Assembly: GCA_033807695.1 (NCBI GenBank)
Contig: CM066302.1
Location: 2,294,001-2,358,000, forward strand
Origin: Daedaleopsis sinensis
Taxonomy: Eukaryota; Basidiomycota; Agaricomycetes; Polyporales; Polyporaceae
DNA: 64,000 bases
Reading direction: 5' to 3'
Positions 30,238 to 40,180 of this stretch are shown piece by piece. The position numbers and the translations under genes were made by a program. Positions within the stretch are counted from its first letter, which is position 1, and the number at the start of each line of letters is the position of its first letter. The notes beneath the pieces were generated by a model. That model was not told where the DNA came from, did no database searches, and worked only from the letters and a program-made list of their open reading frames with translations.

Positions 30238-33200
30238 TCAAGCCGTCTTCGGCTTCTTCGGCAAGGATTTCCAGTGCTTTACTCCTTGTAGTCGGAAATA
30301 TTCGTCTAGCGCGGCGAGCTTGTTACATTCAGAAAAAGGTTCCCATGTAGTATCACCATGCGTCCATCGCACGTAGAATTGTACTTGGTTGCCTTCCCAA
30401 CGATGTCCTATGATTTCATCGACTAACCACTCTTGTTCGTTATCCGTCCCCATGTCGTAGTACACGCGTGAATCTCGGTGCGGAAATAATGCGTCGTCAT
30501 TGGCTTCGTGCTTTCGTAGTAGGTCTACATGAAACGTTGGGTGCACTCCTCGTTCGACAAGATCTGGAGATAATTCGAGCTTGTAACTAGACGTTTCTGG
30601 ACTAGCCTCGACGATCTTGTACGGTCCAATAAACTTTGGCACTAACTTCCGCGCTCTTCCCTTCGGTATTGATAGATTCTTGGTAGACAGATAAGCCAGG
30701 TCTCCTACTTGGAAACTAGGCTCATCTGATCTACGCTGGTTGGCGTAATGAGTTTGGTTCACGCGACTTTCAATAATTACGTCGTGAGCCATCTCCAAGT
30801 TTGCCCGAGCTCGTTGAGCAAACTCTCGCACTCCCGTGAATGTAGATCCCGTCTTGATACCAGACATTGTTCGTGGTACATACCCATAATTGAGTTCGAA
30901 AGGGGCGAATCCGGTGGATGCACTGACCGATGAGTTGATTGCAAACTCGACGAGAGGTATCTTCTCGATCCAATCTAGTTGATCCGGGCTGACCATGGCA
31001 CGAAGGATCTGATTGACTGATCGAATATTACGTTCCGAGGCTCCGTCCGTTTGCGGATGAAACGCCGTCGACATGAGTAGCTTTGTTCCCAGTAATCTAT
31101 GTAACTCGCGCCAGAATTTGGATGTGAACTTTGGATCCCGGTCTGATACAATTGATTCAGGTAGTCCGTGGAGTCGGACTACCTCTCGCATGTATACAGA
31201 CGCTAAGTCAGCAGCCGTGTCGGTGGTGTGTATTGGAATGAGGTGAACCATTGACGTGAGACGGCATACGATGACCCATAGGTAATCATAGCCGTTCGAT
31301 CGAGGAAAAGGTCCAACGAAGTCCATAGATATCCCTCGCCATGGTAGCATTGGTATTGGTAACGAGTGAAGTAGTCCGGCTTTCAGTTGGTTGCTTGATT
31401 TTGCAGCATGGCAGCGCCAACAGGTAGCACAGAATCGATCTACCTCTAGTCCTAGTTTGGGCCACCAAAACCAACGGCGGATGTATTCAGATGTGCGTTG
31501 AAACCCGTAGTGTCCTACAGTATCATGACTTTGGTCTATGATTATCTGTGTAGTCGTTCGTTGTTTGAACTTGACACGAGGAATGCATAGCACTTCATCG
31601 CCGTGACGGTTGATTGTATACAAGAGCCCGTCTCGATTGACAAAGCTTTTGTACTGCGAGGGTGCTTGAAGTATCTTGCTAAACATAGTGTCTTCGGCGT
31701 ATCCCGACTTGATGGCTTCTAAGAATCCGTCGATCTCACTGACTGTCTTCTGAAGAGAAGGTCCCGAGGCCATAGAATCCCATACTGATGGCATAGGTTC
31801 CTGGTCATCGGTAACTTCACCTCCTATAGGTTCGGATGACGTCTTCTCCAAGATCTTCTCAACAGCATTAGCCATTTCTCGAGACTCTTCGACCCTCGGC
31901 TCTTCGCGCATCTTCAGTTCTCGATGTTCGTTACGGTCTTTTGGGTCCAGTCCTTGAGGGTTTTGACGAGTAACTCTTCCAGCGCGCAATTCGGCGACTC
32001 GATTCCCTGGAAGGTCATCCCATTCGGGATCTAGGCGGACATCAGCGTTCACATAGTCTTGTACGGGATGGAATTCGTCCGCATTGTCATTCTCGTAGTA
32101 TCGAGAAAGACAATCCGCAACTTTGTTGTCTTTTCCGGCTACGTGGCGAACGGTGTACTCGAACCTTGCCATGTACTCGATCCATCGTACTTGACGGTTG
32201 TTAGGCTGGGTAGCGTTCTTGAAGAACTCGAGAGCTTTGTGATCGGTTACAATGGTAAACTTGCGTCCCATGAGTTTGTCTTCCCATTTCATAAGTCCTT
32301 CAAGTATTGCCAACGCTTCCTGCTCATACGTGTGATACGCGCGTTGAGCGCTGGTGAACTTCTTGGATAGGAATCCCGCAGGTCTACATGTCTTCCAGTC
32401 TTCTCCTTGCCCGTAGAGCGCGCCTAGTCCGTGAGCTGAAGCGTCGCAAATCAGCCAGATAGGTTCCGGAAGTCGAGGATCGATAGGCTTGAGTATAGGA
32501 GCCTTGCAAGCCAACGCCTTGATCATCTCGAAGCACTTTTGGTGTAAAGGCCTCCAGACAAAAGGTCGATCGTTGTGTTCCATGTCCGATAGTATTGTAG
32601 TATACGCCGAAACATTGGGCATGAACGGTCCCAAGTAGTTGACTAATCCCAGGAATCGTTGTACTTCGTGATACGATCGAGGTGTTCTCCATTCCCGTAT
32701 TCGAGCCATCTTGTCAGCATCCGCGTGTAACCCTTTGTCGTCAATGATATGACCTAGACAATCCATCCTCTTGGAATATAAGTCGCACTTGGCTTTGCTT
32801 AGGTATAGCTTAGCCTCGCGTAACTTGTCGAATACCAGCTTCAGGTGCTTCTCATGGTCCTCGAGGGTGTCAGAGTACACGAAGATGTCGTCCAAGTATA
32901 CATGCACGAAGCGACCGATGAAATCGCGGAATAGCGTGGTCATCAGTCGCTGGAACGTTGCAGGAGCATTGCAGTCTCCTTGTTGCATGACTAGACTGGT
33001 TAACGTTCCGAACGGTGTTGAAAACGCTGTCTTCCAAACATCTTCTTCCTCGATGCGTACTTGTTCATATGCATCCGAGAGATCTATCTTGGATCGATAT
33101 TTGGCTCTTGCCACGTCCATTCGTATCTGGTCTTGATCTGGAAGAGGCGTAACGTCTTTCACGGTGTTGTCGTTGCGTTGTCGCGCATCCACTACCGTTC

Positions 33201-33810
33201 GTAACTTGCCGTTCTTCTTGGCGATACACAACAACGGTGCGGCTTGTGGAACGTTCGTCATCTTCCACCATAGCGCGTCGGTGTACTTCTTGATCTTGGC
33301 AAGCAGTTCTGTCTTGACAGCCTCAGGACATCGCGGAAGTCGATACCTGTACTGCTTCGCCTCGTCGATCAATGGGATCTTGTGGTTAACTTCACGCCAA
33401 GGCGGTAGCTCTGGCGGTGGAGGTTGCATCATGTCTTCATATTCTTCGAACCATCGTCGTCGTATTGCATGTATCTTCATATCTTCCTCCGACATGGGAC
33501 GCTCTACGTGAGTTTCCCGTATCTGTTCGTCTTCGATGTAGTCGCGTAATATATTTGCATATAATTGATGAATTCCTAGAGGATCTGGAAGTCCTGCTAG
33601 TCCAAGCTTTGGTCCTTTGGACGAATGAATTGATGGCAGGCTCCGTTCGGATGTCCTTGGATTAGGTGCATCCTTACGTCGACCTTGATGTCGTTCGGGT
33701 ATTGTCAAGGGCACGGTTAGATTACCGTCCTCCTCCCCCCCCGAAGACTTGCTTGTCTGCGCATTGCGGGAATGGGAAGGTTCTACAACGATGCTTCCCG
33801 CTGCGTCCCT
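30238..33810 (-). CDS. Chromovirus Pol (RT, RNase H, integrase, chromodomain)
   Basis: Continuous in frame with the upstream gag after one UAG codon (33813-33811). It has no ATG near its beginning, which fits expression as a Gag-Pol fusion. Visible: reverse transcriptase (LCIAKKNGKLRTVVDAR, FGTLTSLVMQQGDCNAPATFQ, VYLDDIFVYS near 32880); RNase H (ICDASAHGLGALYGQ, TDHKALEFF); an integrase HHCC finger and core (SMDFVGPFPRS, IVSDRDPKFTSKFW, TAFHPQTDGASERNIR); and a C-terminal chromodomain (about 30420-30330; VDEIIGHRWEGNQVQFYVRW). RT before integrase plus a chromodomain places it in the Ty3/gypsy chromoviruses. The chromodomain suggests targeting to heterochromatin-like marks. No lesion seen. Confidence 0.92.
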   Translation of the reverse strand, partial: RDAAGSIVVEPSHSRNAQTSKSSGGEEDGNLTVPLTIPERHQGRRKDAPNPRTSERSLPSIHSSKGPKLGLAGLPDPLGIHQLYANILRDYIEDEQIRETHVERPMSEEDMKIHAIRRRWFEEYEDMMQPPPPELPPWREVNHKIPLIDEAKQYRYRLPRCPEAVKTELLAKIKKYTDALWWKMTNVPQAAPLLCIAKKNGKLRTVVDARQRNDNTVKDVTPLPDQDQIRMDVARAKYRSKIDLSDAYEQVRIEEEDVWKTAFSTPFGTLTSLVMQQGDCNAPATFQRLMTTLFRDFIGRFVHVYLDDIFVYSDTLEDHEKHLKLVFDKLREAKLYLSKAKCDLYSKRMDCLGHIIDDKGLHADADKMARIREWRTPRSYHEVQRFLGLVNYLGPFMPNVSAYTTILSDMEHNDRPFVWRPLHQKCFEMIKALACKAPILKPIDPRLPEPIWLICDASAHGLGALYGQGEDWKTCRPAGFLSKKFTSAQRAYHTYEQEALAILEGLMKWEDKLMGRKFTIVTDHKALEFFKNATQPNNRQVRWIEYMARFEYTVRHVAGKDNKVADCLSRYYENDNADEFHPVQDYVNADVRLDPEWDDLPGNRVAELRAGRVTRQNPQGLDPKDRNEHRELKMREEPRVEESREMANAVEKILEKTSSEPIGGEVTDDQEPMPSVWDSMASGPSLQKTVSEIDGFLEAIKSGYAEDTMFSKILQAPSQYKSFVNRDGLLYTINRHGDEVLCIPRVKFKQRTTTQIIIDQSHDTVGHYGFQRTSEYIRRWFWWPKLGLEVDRFCATCWRCHAAKSSNQLKAGLLHSLPIPMLPWRGISMDFVGPFPRSNGYDYLWVIVCRLTSMVHLIPIHTTDTAADLASVYMREVVRLHGLPESIVSDRDPKFTSKFWRELHRLLGTKLLMSTAFHPQTDGASERNIRSVNQILRAMVSPDQLDWIEKIPLVEFAINSSVSASTGFAPFELNYGYVPRTMSGIKTGSTFTGVREFAQRARANLEMAHDVIIESRVNQTHYANQRRSDEPSFQVGDLAYLSTKNLSIPKGRARKLVPKFIGPYKIVEASPETSSYKLELSPDLVERGVHPTFHVDLLRKHEANDDALFPHRDSRVYYDMGTDNEQEWLVDEIIGHRWEGNQVQFYVRWTHGDTTWEPFSECNKLAALDEYFRLQGVKHWKSLPKKPKTA

Positions 33811-36800
33811 CTATTCGTTCTCTGGAGGGTTTAACAGTGCTACGTGCAACTGTTTTGCCACTCCTGAACGACGTTCTTGTCCTCGATGCCGGACTAACTC
33901 TGCCTCTTCGATATCTTGGTACGTAGGTATTTCTTCTCCTCGTATCGTGATTCGTCTCTTGCCAAAGCTGAGGTCTACATCGAACTTGGCAAAGAATGGC
34001 GTCCCTAGTATTATGTCGTAGCGGTCGATGTCCACTATGTCGAAATAATACATGTCGTTGACTTTGCCTACTTGTATTCTTGCTTTGGCACCGTACCCAA
34101 TCTTAGTCTTACTTCCTCGTGTTCCAAGTTGTAAGGGAACTTGTTCTTGAAGTACGATGCTGTCCGCTAGCGTTATGTATGCCAGAGTCGGCGACATTGA
34201 GTCAGTATTGCTTCCCGAATCGAAGAGCGCGTATGCTGGTATTCCGTTGATGAGTATTTCGGCGCATAGTGGTCGTATTTCTCGCCAGTTCCTCTTTGGT
34301 TGGTCCTTGGAGTCTAGCAACCGTCGTACTCGAGTGTCTTGCAGCCATGTTTGACGTACAGATTTCATAGGTACCGGTACGTCCATCTTGAATGCCATTA
34401 CCATCTTCTCCACCGATTCGGACCACTCAGAAGTCTGCTTGACCTCGAGTAGTTCGCCGTCCGCATTTTCTTCTTCAGTGGTCGTTTCTTCTTGTCTTGT
34501 GTCTTCTGAAGGTTCTACTACGGTCAGCGCGGCGGTGTACAACTCGTAGTATTCTTCTTCAACATGCTCCGTTTCGTCGTCTGACTCGGCGTATATTCCT
34601 TGGTATTCCTCTTGGTCCGAATTTGGTGGTTCGATGTCTTGACTCTCTTCCGGCAGCTCGATAATGTCTTCAACATTATCCGTCGTTTCGTTCTCTTCGA
34701 TTTCTTGTCGATGCATTCGAGCTCTCGGTTTGCCATAATTCGGGCAGTTAGGATCACTTGCGTAATGTCCTATCTTCCCACATGCGAAGCACGCGTCCGA
34801 CTTCACCTGTGGACCTTTAGCTGGAGGCTGTATTGCCTTCGCTGCTGGTCTACTTGTCGATATTGCCGGTTGCTTATCCTTTGACGAGTCATGCCGCGTG
34901 AATGTGGTACGCTTCACGAATACCGGTCGATTTGTCTTGGATACATCCGTCTTCTGTATAGGTCGGAAATTCCTCTTGGTAAACTTCGAACCTCCAGTAT
35001 GGACGAAAGGTGAGCTTGATGATGACTTATTCGTCTCGTGTTTAGGTGGACCTCGATCATTGGATCCTATAGCCTTGCGTCGTAGCTTGATACCCGCTAG
35101 CCCTTCTTCGATCTGCAGGGCGGCCGTATATACTTGTCGACTGTCGAGCGAGTGTATATCTAATCCTCGACTAATTACCAGATGATGTTCGTAATCATGT
35201 GGTAAACTAGCCAGGAATCGATCACGGAAGACTGTATCCGAGGGTTTGTCCAACATTCGTGATGCCCAGTGTATCATTTCTTGATAAAGATGAGCTACTC
35301 CTCGACCGTGTTCGTATCGTATGCTGTAGAACTTGTTACTTGCTTGCTGGAATGCGTCGGTGACCACGAATCGTTGATACAGCGATACTACCGCTTCTTC
35401 GAATGTCCAGTATTGCTGAACTCGGTATGGCGAACTGATGTTATGGAAGAACCAGTTGGACGCCTCCCCGGACAGTGCAGGTTCCAGTATGTCTAGACGA
35501 GCGCTGTCCAAGTCGGGTCCTGTAACATGCAGTTTCCTACAATAACTGAGTACACCATTGAGCCATACGTTGAAGGCGGCGTCATCGTCCTTGCCATCGT
35601 ACTTCTCCGGAGGCGATAACTTGGCATGTCTTAAGTAATCCGGAAGTGGTCCAACGATAGGTTGCGAGACTTGGTCGCGTATCATCGTAACGATATTCGC
35701 TAGCCCTATACTGTCGCGTAATGACGTTACCGGAATAAGTGGGTTCACTTGTGTGGTATGCACTATCGGTTGTCGCGCTGTAGCGGGTAGTTGCTGTGGT
35801 ATTATATTCGCAAGGGTTGGTTGCCCAGTGCCTTGAATATTTGCATAGCCAGTTCGCGCATGGGATGCAGACTGATTCGTCCACGCTGATTGCGCGGCGT
35901 TCGTCCATGGATTGACTATTGGAGCCATTGGACCTTGAGACAAGTAAGCCGGTTGTCTCGTATGTATTGTTGTTGTAGGGGGTGCTTGCGATTGAGGCTG
36001 ATCCGTAGTGGCGAACGCAGACGTCGATTGAGGTTGTTCTATCTTCGAAGTAGCCCAACTAACTCGCCTGATGGGCGGCGGTTGGGTTACCACAGTCTGC
36101 TGTACCGTTGATCGATTCGTACTTGGACCTGTTGCCGCCGTGGTTGACGGTGCTTGTACCCCACTCGGATGTCCTTGTGGCTTCACGAATTTTCTACTCG
36201 TTGTAGGCGCAGTCGCCGATGGGCTTGAATCACTGGACGTTGACATTCCCGATTTTCTAGCTGCGTATGAATCCACGATCGCTTGAGTAGCGTCGGGCGA
36301 TACATTCGCAGCCACGAACGTGGGTACCATCGGATATTGTGGAATGGGAGCCGATACAGGGAGCGTGCTTGACAATCCTTGAGGTGGTCGAGCCCACAAC
36401 GGAGTCCCCATGCGCGATGTCGACGGTTGTGGGTTCGGGTTGACATGAGTACTCACTGATTGTGGCCTTAATAACCCTGCTCGTTCAAGCCTCTCGGTTC
36501 TACTTGCTCCCAGCGCTGTTCCTATCTCCTGGTCGAGGGTGGTAGCTCCCTGAGTTGATGTAGCCACCGCGTTCTCGACTTCTTCTGCATCTTCGGAATC
36601 GGCCAGTAAAGGTTCCATCGTTTGTGATTCTTCATGTGCTCGTTGTTCCTCCTCGTCCGATTCTGAAGGATTCTTCTCAAAGCCCAATTGTTCGCCCAAC
36701 TGTATAATGTAATTGCGAATGTCGGTCAGTCCAGCTTCCTTGAGTGCCGTAGTCGCAATTTCTAGGATGTTGCCCACTACTTCATCGTGTTCTGCTCTTG

Positions 36801-37248
36801 TTGTCCCAAAATCGGTGTCTAGCTGCGATGCTCGTGCTTTACCTTTCCTGTCGGTTACATTAGGCGGTAATCCTCGAATCACATCGGGAGTCGTGTTTCG
36901 GTTATCATGTGAGGAAAACACATCTCGATTCGAAGAATCTTGTACATCGTGGATGCGTAAACTATCGAGTGGAGATGACATTGCTTGAGCCGGGGTGTGT
37001 CCTACTTGCATAGCAATCAGAGCAGGCCTACTTGGCCCCCCTGATTGTTGTGCAGAGGTCGACCGTCGAAGGTGGACTGTTGTTCGCGGCGTCGTTGGAT
37101 TCATTTGTTCTGGAGGGTATACCGGTGTGTTTGATGGTGCCAGCGCAGTTACGAATCGGGGTCGTAATTGCAATGGTGGTGGTCCTTGGTGAGTGTCTGT
37201 CGATTGGGATCGAGGTGTCGTTGGACGGTCTTCTTGTGGGCTATCCAT
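33811..37248 (-). CDS. Chromovirus Gag-protease
   Basis: 1145 residues from the ATG at 37248 to a UAG at 33811. The first 500 residues are Ser/Thr/Pro/Gln-rich and disordered. The retrotransposon Gag region follows (WLNGVLSYCRKLH, EASNWFFHN, FEEAVVSLYQRFV, RFLASLPHDYEHHLV). Then comes a zinc knuckle CFACGKIGHYASDPNC with unusual spacing (Cx2Cx4Hx6C, two residues longer than the usual Hx4C). After an acidic stretch comes an aspartic protease with ALFDSGSNTDSMSP and DIILGTPFF. The next in-frame codons after UAG continue open into Pol, so the terminator is probably read through at some rate. Confidence 0.9.
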   Translation of the reverse strand: MDSPQEDRPTTPRSQSTDTHQGPPPLQLRPRFVTALAPSNTPVYPPEQMNPTTPRTTVHLRRSTSAQQSGGPSRPALIAMQVGHTPAQAMSSPLDSLRIHDVQDSSNRDVFSSHDNRNTTPDVIRGLPPNVTDRKGKARASQLDTDFGTTRAEHDEVVGNILEIATTALKEAGLTDIRNYIIQLGEQLGFEKNPSESDEEEQRAHEESQTMEPLLADSEDAEEVENAVATSTQGATTLDQEIGTALGASRTERLERAGLLRPQSVSTHVNPNPQPSTSRMGTPLWARPPQGLSSTLPVSAPIPQYPMVPTFVAANVSPDATQAIVDSYAARKSGMSTSSDSSPSATAPTTSRKFVKPQGHPSGVQAPSTTAATGPSTNRSTVQQTVVTQPPPIRRVSWATSKIEQPQSTSAFATTDQPQSQAPPTTTIHTRQPAYLSQGPMAPIVNPWTNAAQSAWTNQSASHARTGYANIQGTGQPTLANIIPQQLPATARQPIVHTTQVNPLIPVTSLRDSIGLANIVTMIRDQVSQPIVGPLPDYLRHAKLSPPEKYDGKDDDAAFNVWLNGVLSYCRKLHVTGPDLDSARLDILEPALSGEASNWFFHNISSPYRVQQYWTFEEAVVSLYQRFVVTDAFQQASNKFYSIRYEHGRGVAHLYQEMIHWASRMLDKPSDTVFRDRFLASLPHDYEHHLVISRGLDIHSLDSRQVYTAALQIEEGLAGIKLRRKAIGSNDRGPPKHETNKSSSSSPFVHTGGSKFTKRNFRPIQKTDVSKTNRPVFVKRTTFTRHDSSKDKQPAISTSRPAAKAIQPPAKGPQVKSDACFACGKIGHYASDPNCPNYGKPRARMHRQEIEENETTDNVEDIIELPEESQDIEPPNSDQEEYQGIYAESDDETEHVEEEYYELYTAALTVVEPSEDTRQEETTTEEENADGELLEVKQTSEWSESVEKMVMAFKMDVPVPMKSVRQTWLQDTRVRRLLDSKDQPKRNWREIRPLCAEILINGIPAYALFDSGSNTDSMSPTLAYITLADSIVLQEQVPLQLGTRGSKTKIGYGAKARIQVGKVNDMYYFDIVDIDRYDIILGTPFFAKFDVDLSFGKRRITIRGEEIPTYQDIEEAELVRHRGQERRSGVAKQLHVALLNPPENE

Positions 37249-37303
37249 CGTATGTTGCTCTTCTCGTGTAGATGTTCGTCGTTCACGAAGGAGCGTAAAA
37301 AAG

Positions 37304-37530
37304 TGTAAGAGTTCTTGAAGAGCCTAGCACTACCGTGCCCTGAATACGCTGCACCAATCTCTATTTGAGAAGTGCAAGTACTCGGTAGGCGTGGTAGAAG
37401 GCTGAGGGCCTCTGCCACGTCGTACCGGTACTCTAACATACGTAGATGATTACATAATATTAATATAGTACTTTTATCTTATCTTATCGCCCGGTAGTAA
37501 GGTACTCTCGTGGAGTCGAGGTATCTTACA
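37304..37530 (-). repeat. 5' LTR of the chromovirus
   Basis: 227 bp, apparently identical to the 27124-27350 copy. The gag ATG lies only 55 bp inside it. Confidence 0.95.
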
Positions 37531-38850
37531 CCCATACTCACCAGGTCTTCGACGAGCTCCGTTGTGGGATCGACGCAATTTCTTCCGCCGCGACAGTCAT
37601 CGCGCTGACATTCGAAGTAAGACGACTGGTCGTCCGAGTGTACACTCGGCGTCGTCTCGAAGGGACTGTCGACTGCTTGAAGGTCATGCTGACGGAGGTT
37701 CCATCAAAATTCTAGTCCACAGGTCATCGAAAAATCAGTCACCGCACCTCACAGGCAGAGCTGGCTGGCACTTCTTGGATGTCGTTCACCGCGAGAGTCG
37801 GATTAAGCAACTTCTGCATGGACGAGTAGTCTTCGCTCATGTACTCCATCAGCTGGAGTTGACTGTCCGATGACAGCTTGCAAGCAATATCATCGTCGAA
37901 CTTCTCTGAGCGTGCGCGAACTCGAACTTTGATACAGGAGCTGCTATCGGCCCAATGGTAGCAATTGCTGTAGGGAAACTCCGGTTCTGTGTGTATGGGC
38001 TCTCGCCCGCTTGGGTGACTTGTGTTGGGATAGATGGGGGTACACATCTCCGCCGTCATGCCTTTCTCCTGGTCAACACGAGGGAGGCGTGGCGCAACTG
38101 GGACAACGGTATAGGCATACCACGGTCTATTGGGCATAGGGAACATCAGCTCCTACCAAGTCGTGAGCATTCAGACGTCTAGCTCGAAGTCTATAGAGTG
38201 CAACGCCGCGTACCTGTTGAAGGTAAACGAGATACTTCTTTGTTCGTATAGATCTTGCTGCCTCTTGGATATCGGGGAATTGATACCTCTCGACGGTGGC
38301 GATTGCATCTATATGTATGATTGCATAACTGCCGTCCATAGGGGAGAAGTAGCGGCCCATATCTTGCGGTAAATGAGATGTAAATGATAGCCGGGGATAG
38401 CTGCTCGCAGTAGAGGTCTGCTGATGATGAGGGCACGGACAGAGCTAAAGAGTGTGCGAAGAACGAGGCGGCTGGAGTCCTGTCTCCGGGCGCGGCTTTT
38501 GTACACGTTTGGATCTGTGGGTCCTCGGCGCAGTGGCTCACCTGTAAGAAAGAGCTCTAAGAAGGAGTAATCAAACGCTCTTTTGTCTGTATGGGAAGTC
38601 GTCGAGGAAGAGCGTTCGTGGCGACCTGTAGTCGTATTCTTCGTCATACTAGCCAGTACCTATTGGCGACGGATGTCGCGATATACAGGACTGCACTTGA
38701 AATCGTGGCATTGGTCTCGGGCCTATAGAAAGAAAGCCGATGGCAGTTCGATTAACACATCGTGCAGGAGCCATACCTATCATCGGAAGGGGTATCAATT
38801 TACACCGGGAGATGATACAGTAGGTCATACAGTCAGCGAGATCAAAAAAG

Positions 38851-38885
38851 CTCATGGCCAAATGGGAACGTAGGGTAAACGGAAA
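38851..38885 (-). other. Conserved element downstream of CYHW copy 6
   Basis: Shares ATGGCCAAA and GGGAACGTA with the blocks at 22041-22080 and 25228-25266. All three lie about 80-150 bp after the stop codon of a minus-strand CYHW gene. May be a 3'UTR or termination element, or simply retained duplication flank. Confidence 0.5.
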
Positions 38886-38999
38886 AGATGTCGTACTCGG
38901 GCTACTACTCTCTTGGCGTTGTGCCCGAGGGTGAGAGCAACGCTCGAATGCAGAAACCCTAAGAGATGTCCTTCATCAAGATGTATCACAATCAACAGG

Positions 39000-40180
39000 T
39001 TATAGCAGCCACTTACGTATCTGTCTATTAGCTTGAGCAGCGCGGTCTTGAGGCTGCGGAGATGGAGAACGAAGGGACCTGGATTCTTCAGAAGAATATA
39101 TGTCTTCCTCTTCCTCTTCCTGGCGTCTTTGCGCGGTCATGACAAGGCTGCACAAATAACGAACTTCAGAGCGCATCAAACTCCGGCAAAATTTGAGACT
39201 CACTTGAGTATCGCGTCCCGTTCATCAAAAATACCGGCTGGATTGGGGATGTCATCTTCCTTGAGCATGTCTACCAAGTCGTACCATATATCCACTATCG
39301 GATAACCATTCATATCCACGAACGGGTTACCGAAAACCCCAGCGGTGACCAGTTCGCCCACAATCTGGTCAACCGTGACGGAATTCGTGCTTTCGCCGGA
39401 TATAGAGTACGAACCCTCCGTACGCGTGTCATAGTCGTCGGAAGATCTGGATAGGTCGTCACCCGACGCTCTACGAAGATCCTCGGCACTGCAGGCGACA
39501 TCGTGATCAAGTACGTCCTCAGCTCCGGCGTGCGGCTGCGATGGAGGGATCACAGCCTCTCGTGATGCTTGTGGGGGCTGTTCCGGAGGCGACGTGCTAT
39601 CTGTCCTCTGCCGAAACTGGTTCCCAGACTCGCGGAGGCGACGGATGTCGAGGCTCGTGTAGTGGAAGAGTTGCATTCTCGAAGGGATCGGAACGCTGAC
39701 GGCCTTGTCCATAACGAAGAGCTCCGGCGGACAACGTACTCGTACTGGCAGTTTACCAATTGACCAGTGATAACAATGACTGTAGGGGAAGTCGGGTTTG
39801 GACTGAACGGGGGGTCGGGACGTGGGGTGGTCGGTGTTCGGGAATATCGGGGTGCACATATCGGTGGTCAAACCCGTTCTGCTGTCCTCCGGAGACAGGC
39901 ATGAGCCGATAGGACATGCCATCATAGGATACCACGGCTTGTCAGGGAAAGGAAACAGCAGTTGCTACAAGCGATAGGCCACATGAGCTACAGATATCTT
40001 CGAAAGGCATTCATCGAACATGCTTACCTTCGAGAAAAATACTAGATAAAGCTTTGTGTCTATCTTTTTGGCTTGTGCAAGAAGATCTGCATATCCGAAT
40101 GGTTCCAAAGTCGCAACTGGATCCATGCGAAGGACGGCATATCGTCCAGGGAGTGGCGCGAACGCTACCGATGGTGGCAT
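39000..40180 (-). CDS. CYHW-family protein, copy 6
   Basis: Three exons: 40180-40028, 39964-39204 and 39147-39000, total 1062 nt (353 residues). Exon 1: PGRYAVLRMDPVATLEPFGY...TKLYLVFFSK. Exon 2: LLFPFPDKPWYPM, MCTPIFPNTDHP, PDFPYSHCYHW, a long acidic/Ser linker, YPIVDIWYDLVDMLKEDDIPNP. Exon 3: an acidic Glu run followed by a Ser/Arg/Pro tail. The start is set at the ATG that gives an exon of the family's usual length; an in-frame ATG further upstream (40318) would add 46 residues without family similarity. Intron phases are as in the other copies. Function unknown. Confidence 0.78.

Larger units (their letters stand above)
27124..37530 (-). mobile_element. Ty3/gypsy chromovirus with three ORFs
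   Basis: 10,407 bp with 227-bp LTRs that look identical and a CCCAT target duplication. Transcription is on the minus strand: gag-protease (37248-33811), an in-frame UAG, RT-RNase H-integrase-chromodomain (33810-30238), then an additional 856-codon ORF (30082-27512). A purine tract precedes the 3' LTR. Identical LTRs mean a very recent insertion. It lies in coding exon 2 of CYHW copy 5. Confidence 0.95.
26653..38360 (-). pseudogene. CYHW-family gene, copy 5, split by a chromovirus
   Basis: The 5' part lies right of the retrotransposon: exon 1 38360-38214 (GSYAIIHIDAIATVE, KKYLVYLQQ), exon 2 38152-37753 (MCTPIYPNTSHP, PEFPYSNCYHW, FDDDIACKL), and after a small intron exon 37675-37531. The 3' part lies left of it: 27118-26984 (PLVDLWETL, EIPDPADI), 26929-26793 and 26744-26653. 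The insertion is in the conserved LVSMG block, and CCCAT occurs on both sides (27119-27123, 37531-37535). Counting one CCCAT only, the exons add to 1056 nt, exactly 352 codons, so nothing else is broken. The internal intron 37752-37676 is specific to this copy and less certain. Confidence 0.85.
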
